From the NCBI GenBank assembly GCA_014843695.1, contig CM026400.1:18118294-18182293 (forward strand): 64,000 bases of DNA, read 5' to 3'. The stretch comes from Archivesica marissinica (lineage: Eukaryota; Mollusca; Bivalvia; Venerida; Vesicomyidae). Numbering within the stretch: the first letter of the stretch is position 1; each line of letters begins with the position of its first letter. This document shows, in pieces, positions 44,951 to 55,428 of the stretch. The notes beneath the pieces are model-generated. The model did not search any database. It saw nothing but the letters and a program-made list of their open reading frames with translations, and was not told the origin of the DNA. The translations under genes and the position numbers were made by a program.

Positions 44951-45654
44951 CTCGTCGCATATCGAGAGAGCAGCAGCAACCGATGTGCTACAGGAGACAG
45001 TCGTTTATTTGGAATTCCAGGAATCCATTCATCTTGATAATACAGGTAAGCAAATATGTTTGTGTTGATGCTGTTCTAATGAGTGACTTATATATCGATG
45101 AGATAGTGATTTGATTTGATTGGAGATATTGTATTGTATATACTAGTATCGTAATTAGATTGCTAAACGTTGCAGGAACCATTACTGTTTTGCTGCAATG
45201 GAGGGTTGTAGTGTTGGAATGAGACATGGGGGCTGTTGACTCATTCGATTGTGATCAATGGTAATGGTCCATTTTTTCGGAGCTTATCAAAGATCAGAAT
45301 CTATTGTTTTTTTTTGTGCAGATCAACAAAAAAAAACGAATACTTGTTTGTTTTAGCATATATTCATTTGTCGTGATAATGTCGCGTAGTTATGGGTTCG
45401 ATCGCACGGGTTTTTTAGAAGATCAGTGACAATGAATACTTGTGTTTAACATGCATTCATTCATTCTGATATGTCGCGCTAGTTTATCGTGACATCACGT
45501 GTTATACAACATCTGCTGGCCCAGTCAATGAGTGAACATGTGAGTATGTTTAAATTTTGTATTTTAATCAACAGTGATAATAGAAAGATGTTCTTAAACT
45601 GCTCGTTTTCTTAGGAAGTTTCATCCTCTGTACAACTAATCATAATAGTGTAGC
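44951..45654. other. Intergenic, nothing recognised
   Basis: AT-rich, with A and T homopolymers near 45305-45337. No supported gene. Confidence 0.5.
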
Positions 45655-45900
45655 AATATTAGAATACAGTAGCAATACCGACAGCTTTATTGATCACTGA
45701 TGGTCACGGGTTCGAGCCCCGCTCAGACCGTGTCTCATTTACATGAAACAGTTGGCAGTTTCTTACGGATGTTGGTGCACCCAAGTAATGGTTAACCGAT
45801 GGAGCCTGCCCAGGAAAGGTGTTAGGTAAACTGCCCGCCGGCGATGTAGCCCAAAATGGTGCTGATGCAGGCGTAAAACCCGAAATATAACACTATTATA
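45655..45900 (+). repeat. SINE-E, head partly decayed
   Basis: TGATCACTGATGGTCACGGG, B-box GGTTCGAGCCCCGCTCAG, ACATGAAACAGTTGGCAG, TTCTTACGGATGTTGGTGCA, GGTTAACCGATGGAGCCTGC, AGGTAAACTGCCCGCCGGCG and the GATGCAGGCGTAAAACCCG tail. Confidence 0.8.
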
Positions 45901-46154
45901 ATAATAATTTATCGAACACTTATTTATTTGTATATAAGTGTACATAATGCTGTTTATTTGTATATAAGTGTACGTAATGCTAATGTGACTATGTATTTGT
46001 ATACGTCATGAATAAACTAATGTTCTGTTCTATTATAGGAGGGATAAGAACAGTGCAACACCAATGATTTACTTCGTCAAGTTAATACATGTATGTAACG
46101 TTCGTCTGTTTTATGCCTCCAGTTTTTATGAATGCATTCTTCCATACAATAAAT

Positions 46155-46361
46155 ATATAAACTTATATTAATCACTCTCGTTGACGCGGATGGAAGCGTA
46201 TGTGGTCATTCGTGTGGGAGTAAACCGGAGTACCCGGAGAAAACCCACCTGTCCGATCTGGCGACTACCGTACCATCTCGCATACTTCCCGGTCAGAGGA
46301 TCGAACCCGTGTTACATTGGTGAGAAGCGAGCGCGCTAACCACGGCGCTAATCGGACAGCC
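46155..46361 (-). repeat. SINE-C, full length
   Basis: On the minus strand: GTCCGATTAGCGCCGTGGTT, AGCGCGCTCGCTTCTCACCA, ACACGGGTTCGATCCTCTG, GAGATGGTACGGTAGTCGCC, GGTGGGTTTTCTCCGGGTAC and GACCACATACGCTTCCATCC. The tail is truncated at the TTATATT junction. Confidence 0.85.
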
Positions 46362-46477
46362 GATTCGTGTGACGTGGATACATGAACAGTCAGTACCACA
46401 TGTTCAGATGATTCCTGAATGTATTTCGTTAATGATGTATTGCCATGTTCCAGAATGTATGTGGTATATATTATGTT

Positions 46478-46559
46478 GGACAGGATTTCATCTACGTGGA
46501 TCGAACCCGCATTGTATTGGTGAGAAGCGAGCGCTAACCACTGAGCTAATCGGACAGCC
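46478..46559 (-). repeat. SINE-C head fragment
   Basis: On the minus strand: GTCCGATTAGCTCAGTGGTT, AGCGCTCGCTTCTCACCAAT and GCGGGTTCGATCCACG. The body is missing. Confidence 0.7.
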
Positions 46560-46899
46560 TAAACAAGCCTAATGTAGTTCATAGCCCCTATTTTCTCGCA
46601 CACCTACTGGCCAATCGGCATGTTTCCAGCTAGTACTTCCGCCCAAGTTAAGCTTGACTGTACGTGACGGCTGTTATACTTGACTCTACGTGACAGCTGT
46701 GTGAAATCAAAGATTGATCCACAATAAAGATAGTTACAATGTTCCCCCTCAGAATCGAGGATAGGCAAGTTGGCAATAAACGTTTATCATGGCCAGAACG
46801 AGCGAGAGGATGCAGGTTATGCACAAGTGTTGGGACTAAGATATTCCCCCCTCGTCGTCGGAATATACCGCCGGAAACGCAAGTCTCGTTTCTGACTAT

Positions 46900-46990
46900 A
46901 TATTAATGTCAAACCACTTGCGGGGAACATACGTGGACTAACCGGAGTATCGAACCCGGACCACTTCCGATTCCAAATCATTTGTCCAGA
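46900..46990 (-). repeat. SINE-D, internally deleted
   Basis: On the + strand: TTAATGTCAAACCACTTGCG, GGGAACATACGTGG, then ACCGGAGTATCGAACCCGGA and TTCCGATTCCAAATCAT. The middle body is deleted. Confidence 0.7.
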
Positions 46991-47564
46991 CCCCAAGCGT
47001 CTGTGACGGAACGTTGTTAACAATGCACATATTATATAGTTTCGATAGAGAGGCTGTCGATATTCCGATTTGGCGATGATGTTGCAAGTAATCGTTGAAT
47101 GAGACACCGGTCAGTTTTTGTCCCTGAATACTCCTTAAAGTATATTGGTCATTATGTGTTTTCCTCTTTTTATCAATTTTCATTCACTTTCTCATCTTGG
47201 TAATTATTAAATTACTATATCTCTGGACATATGATAGAGTATAACCAATTGGTACTTATCTGTAAAAAAAACCGTAGCGCAACATCTAGTAAGGGAACAA
47301 ACAGTAAAACAGGATTCCAACGAAAGGAACAGATATATATATATATCAATTATACTGGCGAGTATTATTTGGGTACATGTGCAATTACCAAGGATGCCGG
47401 TCCAATCTCGTTCGATACAGTTTAGATTAAAAGTGCTGTACTTGACCGTTACGTTAGTGCATGGAAATACACGCGAATCCCAGCCATATTTCTAACAACC
47501 ACAACCCTTACAACAAGTCTTACCCTAACTAGCCATAGCTCTTACACCAACTCTTAACACTAAT
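46991..47564. other. Intergenic, nothing recognised
   Basis: No supported gene. A short (TA)n run lies at 47334-47346. Confidence 0.5.
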
Positions 47565-47900
47565 CAATAACCGTACCTCTAACGCATCAATAACCGTACC
47601 TCTAACGCATCAATAACCGTACGTACCTCTAACGCATCAATAACCGTACGTACCTCTAACGCACCAATAACCGTACGTACCTCTAACGCACCAATAACCG
47701 TACGTACCTCTAACGCACCAATACCCGTACGTACCTCTAACGCATCAATACCCGTACGTACCTCTAATGCACCAATAACCGTACGTACCGCTAACGCACC
47801 AATAACCGTACGTACCTCTAACGCACCAATAACCGTACGTACCTCTAACGCACCAATAACCGTACGTACCTCTAACGCATCAATAACCGTACCTTTAAAC
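47565..47900. repeat. 27-bp tandem array, about 12 units
   Basis: The unit is TAACCGTACGTACCTCTAAC followed by GCACCAA or GCATCAA. The first and last units lack GTAC (23 bp). GTACGTAC is self-complementary. Confidence 0.9.
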
Positions 47901-47937
47901 ACCCTACCAATAACTCTACCAGTTACCCTAACCCCTA

Positions 47938-48124
47938 GTATATACATATTTATTTTAGCTCGATTGCGAAACAAGTTCTTACAACTTATATTATTATTAT
48001 CACTCGGACCTCATTGCTGATGGAATCCATCGCCACGAGGGAGAGCCAATGTGTAGCTTAAATGCCTTGCCTAATGACACACTAGAAATCGCGAATGCCC
48101 TACCACAGCGCTATCACGACCTTC
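47938..48124 (-). repeat. SINE-A, internally deleted
   Basis: TTTATTTTAGCTCGATTGCG, AAACAAGTTCTTACAAC, GATGGAATCCATCGCCACGA, AAATGCCTTGCCTAATGACA, then a shortened head ending GCGCTATCACGAC. Confidence 0.8.
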
Positions 48125-48397
48125 CTAACCCATAAGCTCTAGCACTAACGTACCGGTAAAGTGCATACTATGTGATAGGGAAATCCAAAACCTGGCCACA
48201 ATGAGTTGGTGGTACCCAATGATACCCCTGCCTTCGATCAGATAATACTATGTACCAGTAACAATGGTGTTGGTAAATAGGGGGACCAGGAACCATGGAA
48301 CACAACTTTGCGTCTTTCTCATGTATGTGATTAAGGTTATTTATTAAGCATGTTTGTTTATTTCCCAATATTTACATTTTGTACAATGCATAATATT
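48125..48397. other. Intergenic, nothing recognised
   Basis: No supported feature. Confidence 0.5.
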
Positions 48398-48510
48398 ATA
48401 TTGTTCGAGCCCCGCTCAGGCCGTGTCTCTTTACATGAACAAGTTGGCAGTATCTTACGAAGGTATTTGTACCAAACACACCGGAGCCTCCTCAGGAAAT
48501 GTGTTTAAGT
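48398..48510 (+). repeat. SINE-E fragment
   Basis: GTTCGAGCCCCGCTCAGGCC, GTGTCTCTTTACATGAAC, AAGTTGGCAGTATCTTACG and a decayed GGAGCCTCCTCAGGAAATGT, directly abutting a reverse SINE-B. Confidence 0.7.
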
Positions 48511-48517
48511 GTGTTTT

Positions 48518-48786
48518 TACGTTTATTTATCGTCGCTACCGGTTGCCCATATGAGCGACGCCTCCTGAAGAGATTAGTCATTTTAGATGTTGGAGGATAG
48601 TGCATGATACAGAGACCCATTCCAGAATCCCCTCTGGTTCTTTTACGTGCAGTGTTATGCACTGACACGAGACCTCGGTTTAACGTCTCATCTGAAAGAC
48701 TGTTAATTTTATTAGGGTCAGACGGGGGATCGAACCTGCGATCCCTGGATTAGCAGTCCAGCGTGTTACCACTGAACTACATATGT
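48518..48786 (-). repeat. SINE-B, near full length
   Basis: On the minus strand: GTAGTTCAGTGGTAACACGC, TGGACTGCTAATCCAGGGAT, GCAGGTTCGATCCCCC, GTCTGACCCTAATAAAAT, the body, and the tail TATGGGCAACCGGTAGCGAC, GATAAATAAACG. In this copy the loop reads CTGCTAA (anticodon GCT). Confidence 0.9.
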
Positions 48787-49097
48787 CAGAATGGTGCGAT
48801 GAAGGCTTAGAGCCCGACTATACAAATTCTATAAATAATCATATCCAGATAATACATAAATGTGCATGCTATATGCTGTAACACACGTGGTACATGTGTA
48901 CATGGTAATCGAGCTCCAGCGTGTGTACGTTCTCTCACAGAACGGGTTGGGAAGATTGAATTAAAGATAAAGCACCACATGCCTGAATTTGTTGCCAGTC
49001 ATACATTCTCACCAGTTCGTGTTCATACGAGATATATTTTTGATAGATTTGTTAAGTTTATAAATTGTTTGTTTACATATACATATCGAACGCATTG
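48787..49097. other. Intergenic, nothing recognised
   Basis: No supported gene. An open frame enters the 30-bp array from here without a domain. Confidence 0.5.
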
Positions 49098-49520
49098 TTG
49101 TCTTTGTGTAAATATACATTATAGAGATTTACTTTGTGTAAATATACATTATAGAGATTTACTTTGTGTAAATATGCATTATAGAGATTTACTTTGTGTA
49201 AATATACATTATAGAGATTTACTTTGTGTAAATGTGCATTATAGAGATTTATTTTGTGTAAATATACATTATAGAGATTTACTTTGTGTAAATGTGCATT
49301 ATAGAGATATACTTTGTGTAAATATACATTATAGAGATTTACTTTGTGTAAATGTGCATTATAGAGATTTATTTTGTGTAAATATACATTATAGAGATTT
49401 ACTTTGTGTAAATGTGCATTATAGAGATTTATTTTGTGTAAATATACATTATAGAGATTTACTTTGTGCTAATGTGCATTATAGAGATATACTTTGTGTA
49501 AATGTGCATTATAGAGATGG
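49098..49520. repeat. 30-bp tandem array, 14 units
   Basis: The unit is TTTGTGTAAATATACATTAT followed by AGAGATTTAC. A variant with AATGTGCATT alternates with AATATACATT through much of the array, giving a 60-bp higher-order period. The frame gives a 10-residue repeat (LCVNIHYRDL), judged non-coding. Confidence 0.9.
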
Positions 49521-49727
49521 TCTTTCGTTTTGTAGCCTAGTATACAATATATTTAACCAAACCATGCTCTTGTCCACACGTTCAATGAATTCCCGACTTA
49601 ACGGGAATCCCCGATATCATGAGAGAATCAACGATAGTACGAAACGGATTTGCTTAGAAATCCATCTGCAATTCCTAAAAGGAACTTTCACATTTATTAC
49701 ATTAATTAATGTGGGTGAAGTTAGCAG

Positions 49728-49822
49728 TGTACTGGCAGTGAGTGTACTAGCAGTGAGCAGTGTACTGCTGGCAGTGAGCAGTGTACTGCTGGCAGTGAGC
49801 AGTGTACTGCTGGCAGTGGGTA
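49728..49822. repeat. About 20-bp tandem array, first block
   Basis: GGCAGTGAGCAGTGTACTGCT is repeated about four times. Related GCAGTGAGCAGTGTGG and GTAATCCAGCAGTGAGTGG words continue to about 50000. Confidence 0.8.
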
Positions 49823-50094
49823 GTGAATGATGTGTTGTGTGTATATGCCAAATTTCGAGGGGAACAAATATATAATAAAAAATTGTTTTCCCCGTACTTG
49901 CTTTTTCTGGCAGTGAGCAGTGTGGAATGTAAGAGTAGTGTATTCCAGAAATGGGTAGTGTAATCCAGCAGTGAGTGGCGTAATCTAGTAGTGGATGATG
50001 TGCAAATGCCAAATTTCGGGGGACAAATAAAAATAATGTTTCTTTATATTTTCCATATTTGCTTTTCTGGCCGAGCAGTGGGGGAAAGGTACAA

Positions 50095-50200
50095 CTGTGG
50101 GTAGTGTAATCCAGCAGTGGGTAGTGTAATCCAGCAGTGGGTAGTGTATTCCAGCAGTGGGTAGTGTACTCCAGCAGTGGGTAGTGTATTGTAGTAGTGA
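50095..50200. repeat. 20-bp tandem array, second block
   Basis: GTGGGTAGTGTAATCCAGCA is repeated five times, with TATTCC and TACTCC variants. It ends just before the foldback-arm copy. Confidence 0.85.
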
Positions 50201-50213
50201 ATGATGTACAAAT

Positions 50214-50705
50214 CACAGGGATTCGGCACGTTTGTGGGTACTAGTATATATATTTAAGTACAGGGATTCTACTCTATGGGATGTCAGATTTCGCATCGAT
50301 CAGTAAAATGGCCCTATCTGAAACAATTTTGTACACATCTGTCCAAATATAACGCCTATCCCGAGTCTTTATATTGTTCTTCAAATAAAACACAACTTTA
50401 AGCTGCATGCATGTATACTTTGCAAACAATTGCCACAGACATTGGCCATAGCAGGTCACATTTCCATACACGGGTTCTGTCAGCAACAACAACAAATCTT
50501 CGACGCCAGAGTTTTAACTGTGAATAACATTATCAATAAAATGTGTTTCCACTAACGTGTACGTTTATTCGGCAAAAATGTACGTCAAAAAGAGATTTCG
50601 TAGAATTTTTCAATTTGTTTTGAAAGTTTCTAATGCGGCGCAATTCGCATTGAAACGAACGTTGAAATGAGCGTTCTGGTTGGATTATTAGAATGTAACA
50701 AGATG
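50214..50705 (+). mobile_element. Solo arm of the 988-bp foldback element
   Basis: It matches the left arm at 61860-62352 from CACAGGGATTCGGCAC through TGGGATGTCAGATTTCGC, GCATGCATGTATACTTTGC, ATTCGGCAAAAATGTACGTC and GGATTATTAGAATGTAACAA, then diverges in the central spacer. No right arm follows, so this is half an element. Confidence 0.9.
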
Positions 50706-50821
50706 TTTGTTTTTTTATATAAATGTTTTAATGTCTAACGGGCGGTTAGGCTTACTTCAGCAATGAGCATAATCTATATTTACCATGTATAAATGTTGGA
50801 TTATTTTAATTCTCCCATCCA

Positions 50822-51092
50822 CAGATGGATCTGTAGTCAGTGGTAACACGCTGGACTGGTAATCCAGGTTCGATCCCCCGTCTGACTCTAATACAATTTT
50901 AAGTCTTTCAGATGGAACGTTAATCCGATGTCTCGTGTCGGTGCTTTACACCGTGCACGTAAAAGAACCAGAGGAGATTCTGGAATGGGTCTCTGTCTGT
51001 ATCATTGCACTATCCTCCAAAAATCTAAAATGACCAATCTCCTATGGAATCGTCGCTCATATGGGCAACCGGTAGCGACGATAAATAAACGC
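50822..51092 (+). repeat. SINE-B, near full length
   Basis: AGATGGATCTGTAGTCAGTG, GTAACACGCTGGACTGGTAA, CCAGGTTCGATCCCCC (several bases shorter than other copies between anticodon stem and B-box), GTCTGACTCTAATACAAT, the body, and CGACGATAAATAAACG. Confidence 0.9.
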
Positions 51093-51097
51093 AAAGC

Positions 51098-51185
51098 ACT
51101 TCTTACTGAGGTTGGTGCATCAAGTACTGGTTAACAATTGTAGCCTGCCCAGGAAAGGTGTTAGGTAAACTGCCCGTCGCTCATA
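51098..51185 (+). repeat. SINE-E 3' segment ending in SINE-B sequence
   Basis: CTTACTGAGGTTGGTGCATC, AAGTACTGGTTAACAATTG, AGGTAAACTGCCCG, then TCGCTCATATG from SINE-B. The switch falls at the same CCCG as in the 23.0-kb mosaic. Confidence 0.7.
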
Positions 51186-51375
51186 TGTATCGCACTTCCC
51201 TAGTACGAGTACCAGTTCGCATTGTCCCAAAGCTGTGAAAAGCTTCGGAGACGGAAACCGGTTTTACACCTTGGTTTGGACTGATTTGTAACAATGTTCT
51301 CGTATTCTGGTTATATTCCGGAATGAATTCCTTTCACTATGTTTCAGTACGACTAAAATGTGTGTGTGTTTTAAG

Positions 51376-51455
51376 CTTAGTTATCGTCGCTACTGGTTGC
51401 CCATATGAGCGACGCCTCCTGAAGAGATTAGTCATTTTAGATATTTGGAGGAATA
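51376..51455 (-). repeat. SINE-B tail fragment
   Basis: On the + strand: TTATCGTCGCTACTGGTTGC, CCATATGAGCGACGCCTCC, GAAGAGATTAGTCATTTTAG. An (AT)n run at 51473-51491 follows. Confidence 0.8.
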
Positions 51456-51541
51456 AATAGCAAAACGGCGCATATATATATATATATATATCGATGCGCT
51501 GCACATTGCATGCATTCCGTTTTGTTTAATCATATTTTTTT

Positions 51542-51803
51542 AGTCCGCCTCCATGGTCGAGTGGTTAAGGTCGCTGACTTGTATACCACTGTAACCTATC
51601 ATCACTGATGGTCACGGGTTCGAGCCCCGCTCAGGCCGTGTCTCATTTATATGAAAAAGTTGGCAGTTTCTTACGGAGGTTGGTGCACCCAAGTACTGGT
51701 TAACCGCTGGAGCCTGCCCAGGAAAGGTGTTGTTAGGTAAACTGCCCGCCGGCGATATAGCCCAAAATGGTGCTGATGCAGCCGTAAAACCCGAAATAAA
51801 ACA
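51542..51803 (+). repeat. SINE-E, full length
   Basis: Head CGCCTCCATGGTCGAGTGGT, TAAGGTCGCTGACTTGTATA, long variable region, B-box GGTTCGAGCCCCGCTCAGG, then TTATATGAAAAAGTTGGCAG, GTTAACCGCTGGAGCCTGCC, GTAAACTGCCCGCCGGCGAT and the GCCGTAAAACCCGAAATAAA tail. The TGGTCGAGTGGTTAAGG A-box with a long variable arm fits a Ser- or Leu-type tRNA. Confidence 0.9.
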
Positions 51804-51805
51804 TA

Positions 51806-52004
51806 AACATAATCATTCTCGTTGGCGCGGATAAAAGCGTATATGTGGTCATTCGTGTGGGAGGAATTCGGAGTACCCGGAGAAAACCCACCTGTCCGAT
51901 CTGGCGACCACCGTACCATCTCACATACGTCCCGTTCCGAGGATCGAACCCGGGTTGCATTGGTGAGAAGCCTCAGCGCTAACCACTGCGCTAATTGGAC
52001 AGTG
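51806..52004 (-). repeat. SINE-C, near full length
   Basis: On the minus strand: GTCCAATTAGCGCAGTGGTT, AGCGCTGAGGCTTCTCACCA, GCAACCCGGGTTCGATCCTC, GGTGGTCGCCAGATCGGACA, TTTTCTCCGGGTACTCCG and ACACGAATGACCACATATAC. It abuts the SINE-E tail. Confidence 0.9.
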
Positions 52005-52804
52005 ACATGACTAGTTTTTATCACTATCTGCTAATTGATTCTGACTAGATGTAGGCCTACTATTGTAACCCAAAGACCAGGCCCGTAGCCACACTGAGGC
52101 ACACCGAGACGGGTGCCTCGGTTAAAATTGCCAAAGCAAAAAATCAAATAAATGAAAAATTAAATATATAAAATGCAAACAATATCCCTTTATTATCATT
52201 AAATCAGAAAATGCAGGACATTGCTTCTTTACCTAACATGCCCCCGGACCCCCCATATATTTCCTCGGTTGAAATTGTCCTGAACGGATGACTTACATAT
52301 TTTATTCATGTGGATGAATGCAATACATAAATAATAAATAATGAACGGATGAATGAGCAACTGATTGCTATTTAAGCTTAAATGGTTAAAGCGACACTAC
52401 ATTAGTCATAACGCAAATTTCTACAGAATGTATTTTCCTATTATATGGTATAATTTTTTTCCAAATATTTGCTTCAAATACTGAGTATTTCAACTAATAA
52501 GCAAACGTCGTATAATTATGCGGTTTGTTGACATAACACAATAATGTAAATAGGGTCGACATTCATGCGTAATACAACTCGTGTATCCTGAATAACACGA
52601 TTTATGGTACATATTTACCGTTATATCTCACATGTGTGCCTAATCCTATTTATGTGTAGACTAGTCTTAGTTAAATTATCTTTAAACGACATTAGCTCGC
52701 ATTTAGCATTGACTCCGATGACAAACAAACGTCAGAGTGTGGATTATCGTTATATGAAATCCTACTTTCAATTTTGAAAGTTTGTAGATCATAAAAACAC
52801 TGTT
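52005..52804. other. Intergenic, nothing recognised
   Basis: A C-rich CATGCCCCCGGACCCCCC stretch near 52239 may be a decayed element end. No gene supported. Confidence 0.45.
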
Positions 52805-52918
52805 TATTGATTCAATGTTAATGTTCGAATGTATTCGGAAGAATTTGTAGTAGCAACGAATTTATACGTGACAAAAAATGCATTTTATTTGCTTTTTGTG
52901 ATGTAGTTCAGCTTTTAG
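52805..52918 (+). repeat. Family H copy 2
   Basis: GATTCAATGTTAATGTTCGA, CGGAAGAATTTGTAGTAG, ATTTATACGTGAC and AAATGCATTTTATTTGCTT, in the same order as 22222-22345. Confidence 0.7.
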
Positions 52919-53289
52919 CCCATCAGATTATTCTGCACAATTTATTGATTGAAAAAGTTACTACTTAGTAATTATGGATTTTTGTTTTAATCCTTTTCAA
53001 AATCGTCTAGACACACCAATGATGGTTGACTTCATTTGCTGGGAGCAATTATACAAACACCATTATTAACATGCTTTTGGTGAACAGTTTGCCTTTAGCG
53101 CTGTATATTCTGGGAAAGATTCCGAGGGAACAATTTATATAGCTGGAAATAGAAAAGGGATTCCAGTTCAAACACATTCACCATGTATATTATTAACCTG
53201 GACTCAATCGACATTTTAAATTGAACAAAGTGTGTGTTTTGAAAACAATATTCGATTTGAAGTATTTTTATACGTGAACTAATACGTAT
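52919..53289. other. Upstream region of the candidate PAN/fucolectin gene
   Basis: AT-rich, with no repeat or domain recognised. If the gene start at 53368 is right, this is its promoter-proximal region. Confidence 0.4.
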
Positions 53290-53297
53290 TATAAAAA
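53290..53297 (+). promoter_or_regulatory. Possible TATA box
   Basis: TATAAAAA lies 71 bp before the ATG at 53368, a distance that would leave a leader of roughly 45 nt. It is a single motif in AT-rich DNA, so the support is weak and positional only. Confidence 0.25.
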
Positions 53298-53367
53298 CAA
53301 GAACATTACATAGAAATAAGTGAAGTGACCACCAAGAGTGATAACGCTGACCAACATTATTTGCAAA

Positions 53368-53677
53368 ATGTCGCAATTCAGTATTTTTTTGCTTGTATGC
53401 GTGTTTACTACGGTACCCTATATGCTGTTAATGGATGCCAAACAGCACGGACACACGTATTATTCGGGCAGCTTGTCAAGTGTTTGATACACCGATATAA
53501 TTGAACAGTACGACAATATCAGACTGATTAAATGTGTGTTCAACTGCGACCGCGCACAGAGTTGTAACTCTGTCAATTACAACTCGGATTCGGGCACCTG
53601 TGAGCTTACCCAACATGTACCTCGCACCTTGGCATTACAGTCAACAGAAGAACCAAACTGGAAAGTGTATTATAATG
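53368..53677 (+). CDS. Candidate first exon: signal peptide and PAN/Apple-type domain, with an in-frame TGA
   Basis: ATG at 53368 opens a hydrophobic start (MSQFSIFLLVCVFTTVPYML) that looks like a secretion signal, followed by DAKQHGHTYYSGSLSSV. Codon 40 (53485-53487) is TGA. The same frame continues with YTDIIEQYDNIRLIKC and then a PAN/Apple-like pattern: Cys56, Cys60, Cys66, SVNYN (68-72) and Cys78-Glu-Leu. PAN domains are extracellular protein- or carbohydrate-binding modules. The exon ends NWKVYYN plus one base before a GTATGT donor (intron from 53678, phase 1). The next exon of the model is 63518. Because the frame is conserved on both sides of the TGA, the stop looks recent: a point mutation, an allele or a sequencing error. 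Alternatively the PAN part is a separate exon with its own acceptor (AACAG at about 53507-53511). GC is higher here than in its neighbours. Confidence 0.6.
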
Positions 53678-53802
53678 GTATGTTTTATTATTTTATATAT
53701 TTGCGGCTTATAATTCGACACCACAGTGTGATTCAATCGTACACCCGTATGGAACAAGTGATCTGAAATCATTAACGACCTTAATCTCACAGCACGTAAA
53801 TG

Positions 53803-54082
53803 GCGTGTTTATTTATCGTCGCTACTGGTTGCCCATGTGAGCAACGCCCCCTGAAGAGATTTATCATTTTAGATTTTTGGGGAATAATGCAATGATAGAG
53901 AGACCCATTCCAGAGTCTCTGGTTCTTCTACGTGTACGGTGTACAGCACCGACACGAGACCTCGGTTTAAAGTTCCATCTGAAAAAACTGTTGTTTTTAT
54001 TAGGGTCAGACGGGGGATCGAACCAGCGATCCCTGTATTACCAGTCCAGCATATTAACCACTGGACTATATACCCGTCTGTG
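53803..54082 (-). repeat. SINE-B, full length
   Basis: On the minus strand: GACGGGTATATAGTCCAGTG, GTTAATATGCTGGACTGGTA, B-box GGTTCGATCCCCC, GTCTGACCCTAATAAAAA, the body, and the tail ATGGGCAACCAGTAGCGACG, ATAAATAAAC. It lies about 125 bp into the putative intron. The 21-bp array begins within about 10 bp of its head. Confidence 0.9.
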
Positions 54083-54087
54083 GTATT

Positions 54088-55428
54088 GAGTGAAATCGGT
54101 AAAGGCCTGTTATATTACGGTAAAGGCCTGTTATATTACCGTAAAGGCCTGTTATAGTACGGTAATGTCCTGTTATATTGCGGTAAAGTCCTGTTATATT
54201 GCGGTAAAGTCCTGTTATATTACGGTAAAGTCCTGTTATATTACCTGTTATATTATAGTAAAGTCCTGTTATATTACGGTAAAGTCCTGTTATATTGCGG
54301 TAAAGTCCTGTTATATTACGGTAAATTCCTGTTATATTACCTGTTATATTACGGTAAAGTCCTGTTATATTACGGTAAAGTCCTGTTATATTACCTGTTA
54401 TATTATAGTAAAGGCCTGTTATATTACGGTAAAGTCCTGTTATATTACGGTAAAGTCCTGTTATACTACGGTAAAGTCCTGTTATATTGCGGTAAAGTCC
54501 TGTTATATTGCGGTAAAGTCCTGTTATATTACGGTAAAGTCATGTTATATTACGGTAAAGTCCTGTTATATTACGGTAAAGTCCTGCTATATTACGGTAA
54601 AGTCCTGTTATACTACGGTAAAGTCCTGTTATATTGCGGTAAAGTCCTGTTATATTGCGGTAAAGTCCTGTTATATTACGGTAAAGTCCTGTTATATTAC
54701 GGTAAAGTCCTGTTATATTACGGTAAAGTCCTGTTATATTACCTGTTATATCATAGTAAAGTCCTGTTATATTACAGTAAAGTCCTGTTATATTACGTTA
54801 AAGTCCTGTTATATTATGGTAAAGTCCTGTTATATTACGGTAAAGGTCTGTTATATTACGGTAAAGGCCTGTTATATTACGGTAAAGGCCTGGTATATTA
54901 CGGTAAAGGCCTGATATATTACGGTAAAGTCCTGTTATATTACGGTAAAGTCCTGTTATATTACGGTAAAGTCCTGTTATATTACGGTAAAGGTCTGTTA
55001 TATTACGGTAAAGGCCTGTTATATTACGGTAAACGTCTGGTATATTACGGTAAAGTCCTGTTATATTACGGTAAAGGTCTGTTATATTATGGTAAAGGCC
55101 TGTTATATTACGGTAACAGTCTGTTATATTACGGTAAAGGCCTGTTATATTACGGTAAAGTCCTGTTATATTACGGTAAAGTCCTGTTATATTACGGTAA
55201 AGTCCTGTTATATTATAGTAAAGGCCTGTTATATTACCGTAAAGGCCAGCTATATTACGGTAAAGTCCTGTTATATTACGGTAAAGGTCTGTTATATTAC
55301 GGTAAAGGCCTGATATATTACGGTAAATGCCTGATATATTACCTGTTATATTATAGTAAAGGCCTGTTATATTTCCTGTTATATTACTGTAAAGGCCTGT
55401 TATATTACGGGAAATGCCTGTTATATTA
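54088..55428. repeat. 21-bp tandem array, about 62 units
   Basis: The unit is GGTAAAGTCCTGTTATATTAC, with AAAGGCC, AAAGGTC and TTGCGG variants. Occasional 12-bp insertions (CTGTTATATTAC) occur at about 54245, 54339, 54393, 54741 and 55340. Units before about 54830 mostly carry AAAGTCC; later ones mix in AAAGGCC. Frames of 270-295 codons are heptad-like by-products (VKSCYIT, YYGKVLL). Confidence 0.95.

Noticed and set aside
49617..50216. 199-codon minus-strand frame at the 20-bp arrays
   Set aside because: It is built mostly from the array words and their decayed flanks, with no domain pattern.
53485..53487. TGA read as selenocysteine
   Set aside because: PAN domains have no known selenocysteine at this place and I saw no obvious SECIS-like element. 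A point mutation or error is simpler.
24850..54082. Functional tRNA genes at the many A-box/B-box sequences
   Set aside because: Each head is joined to the same body and tail in several copies, and many lack a paired acceptor stem. They are SINEs.
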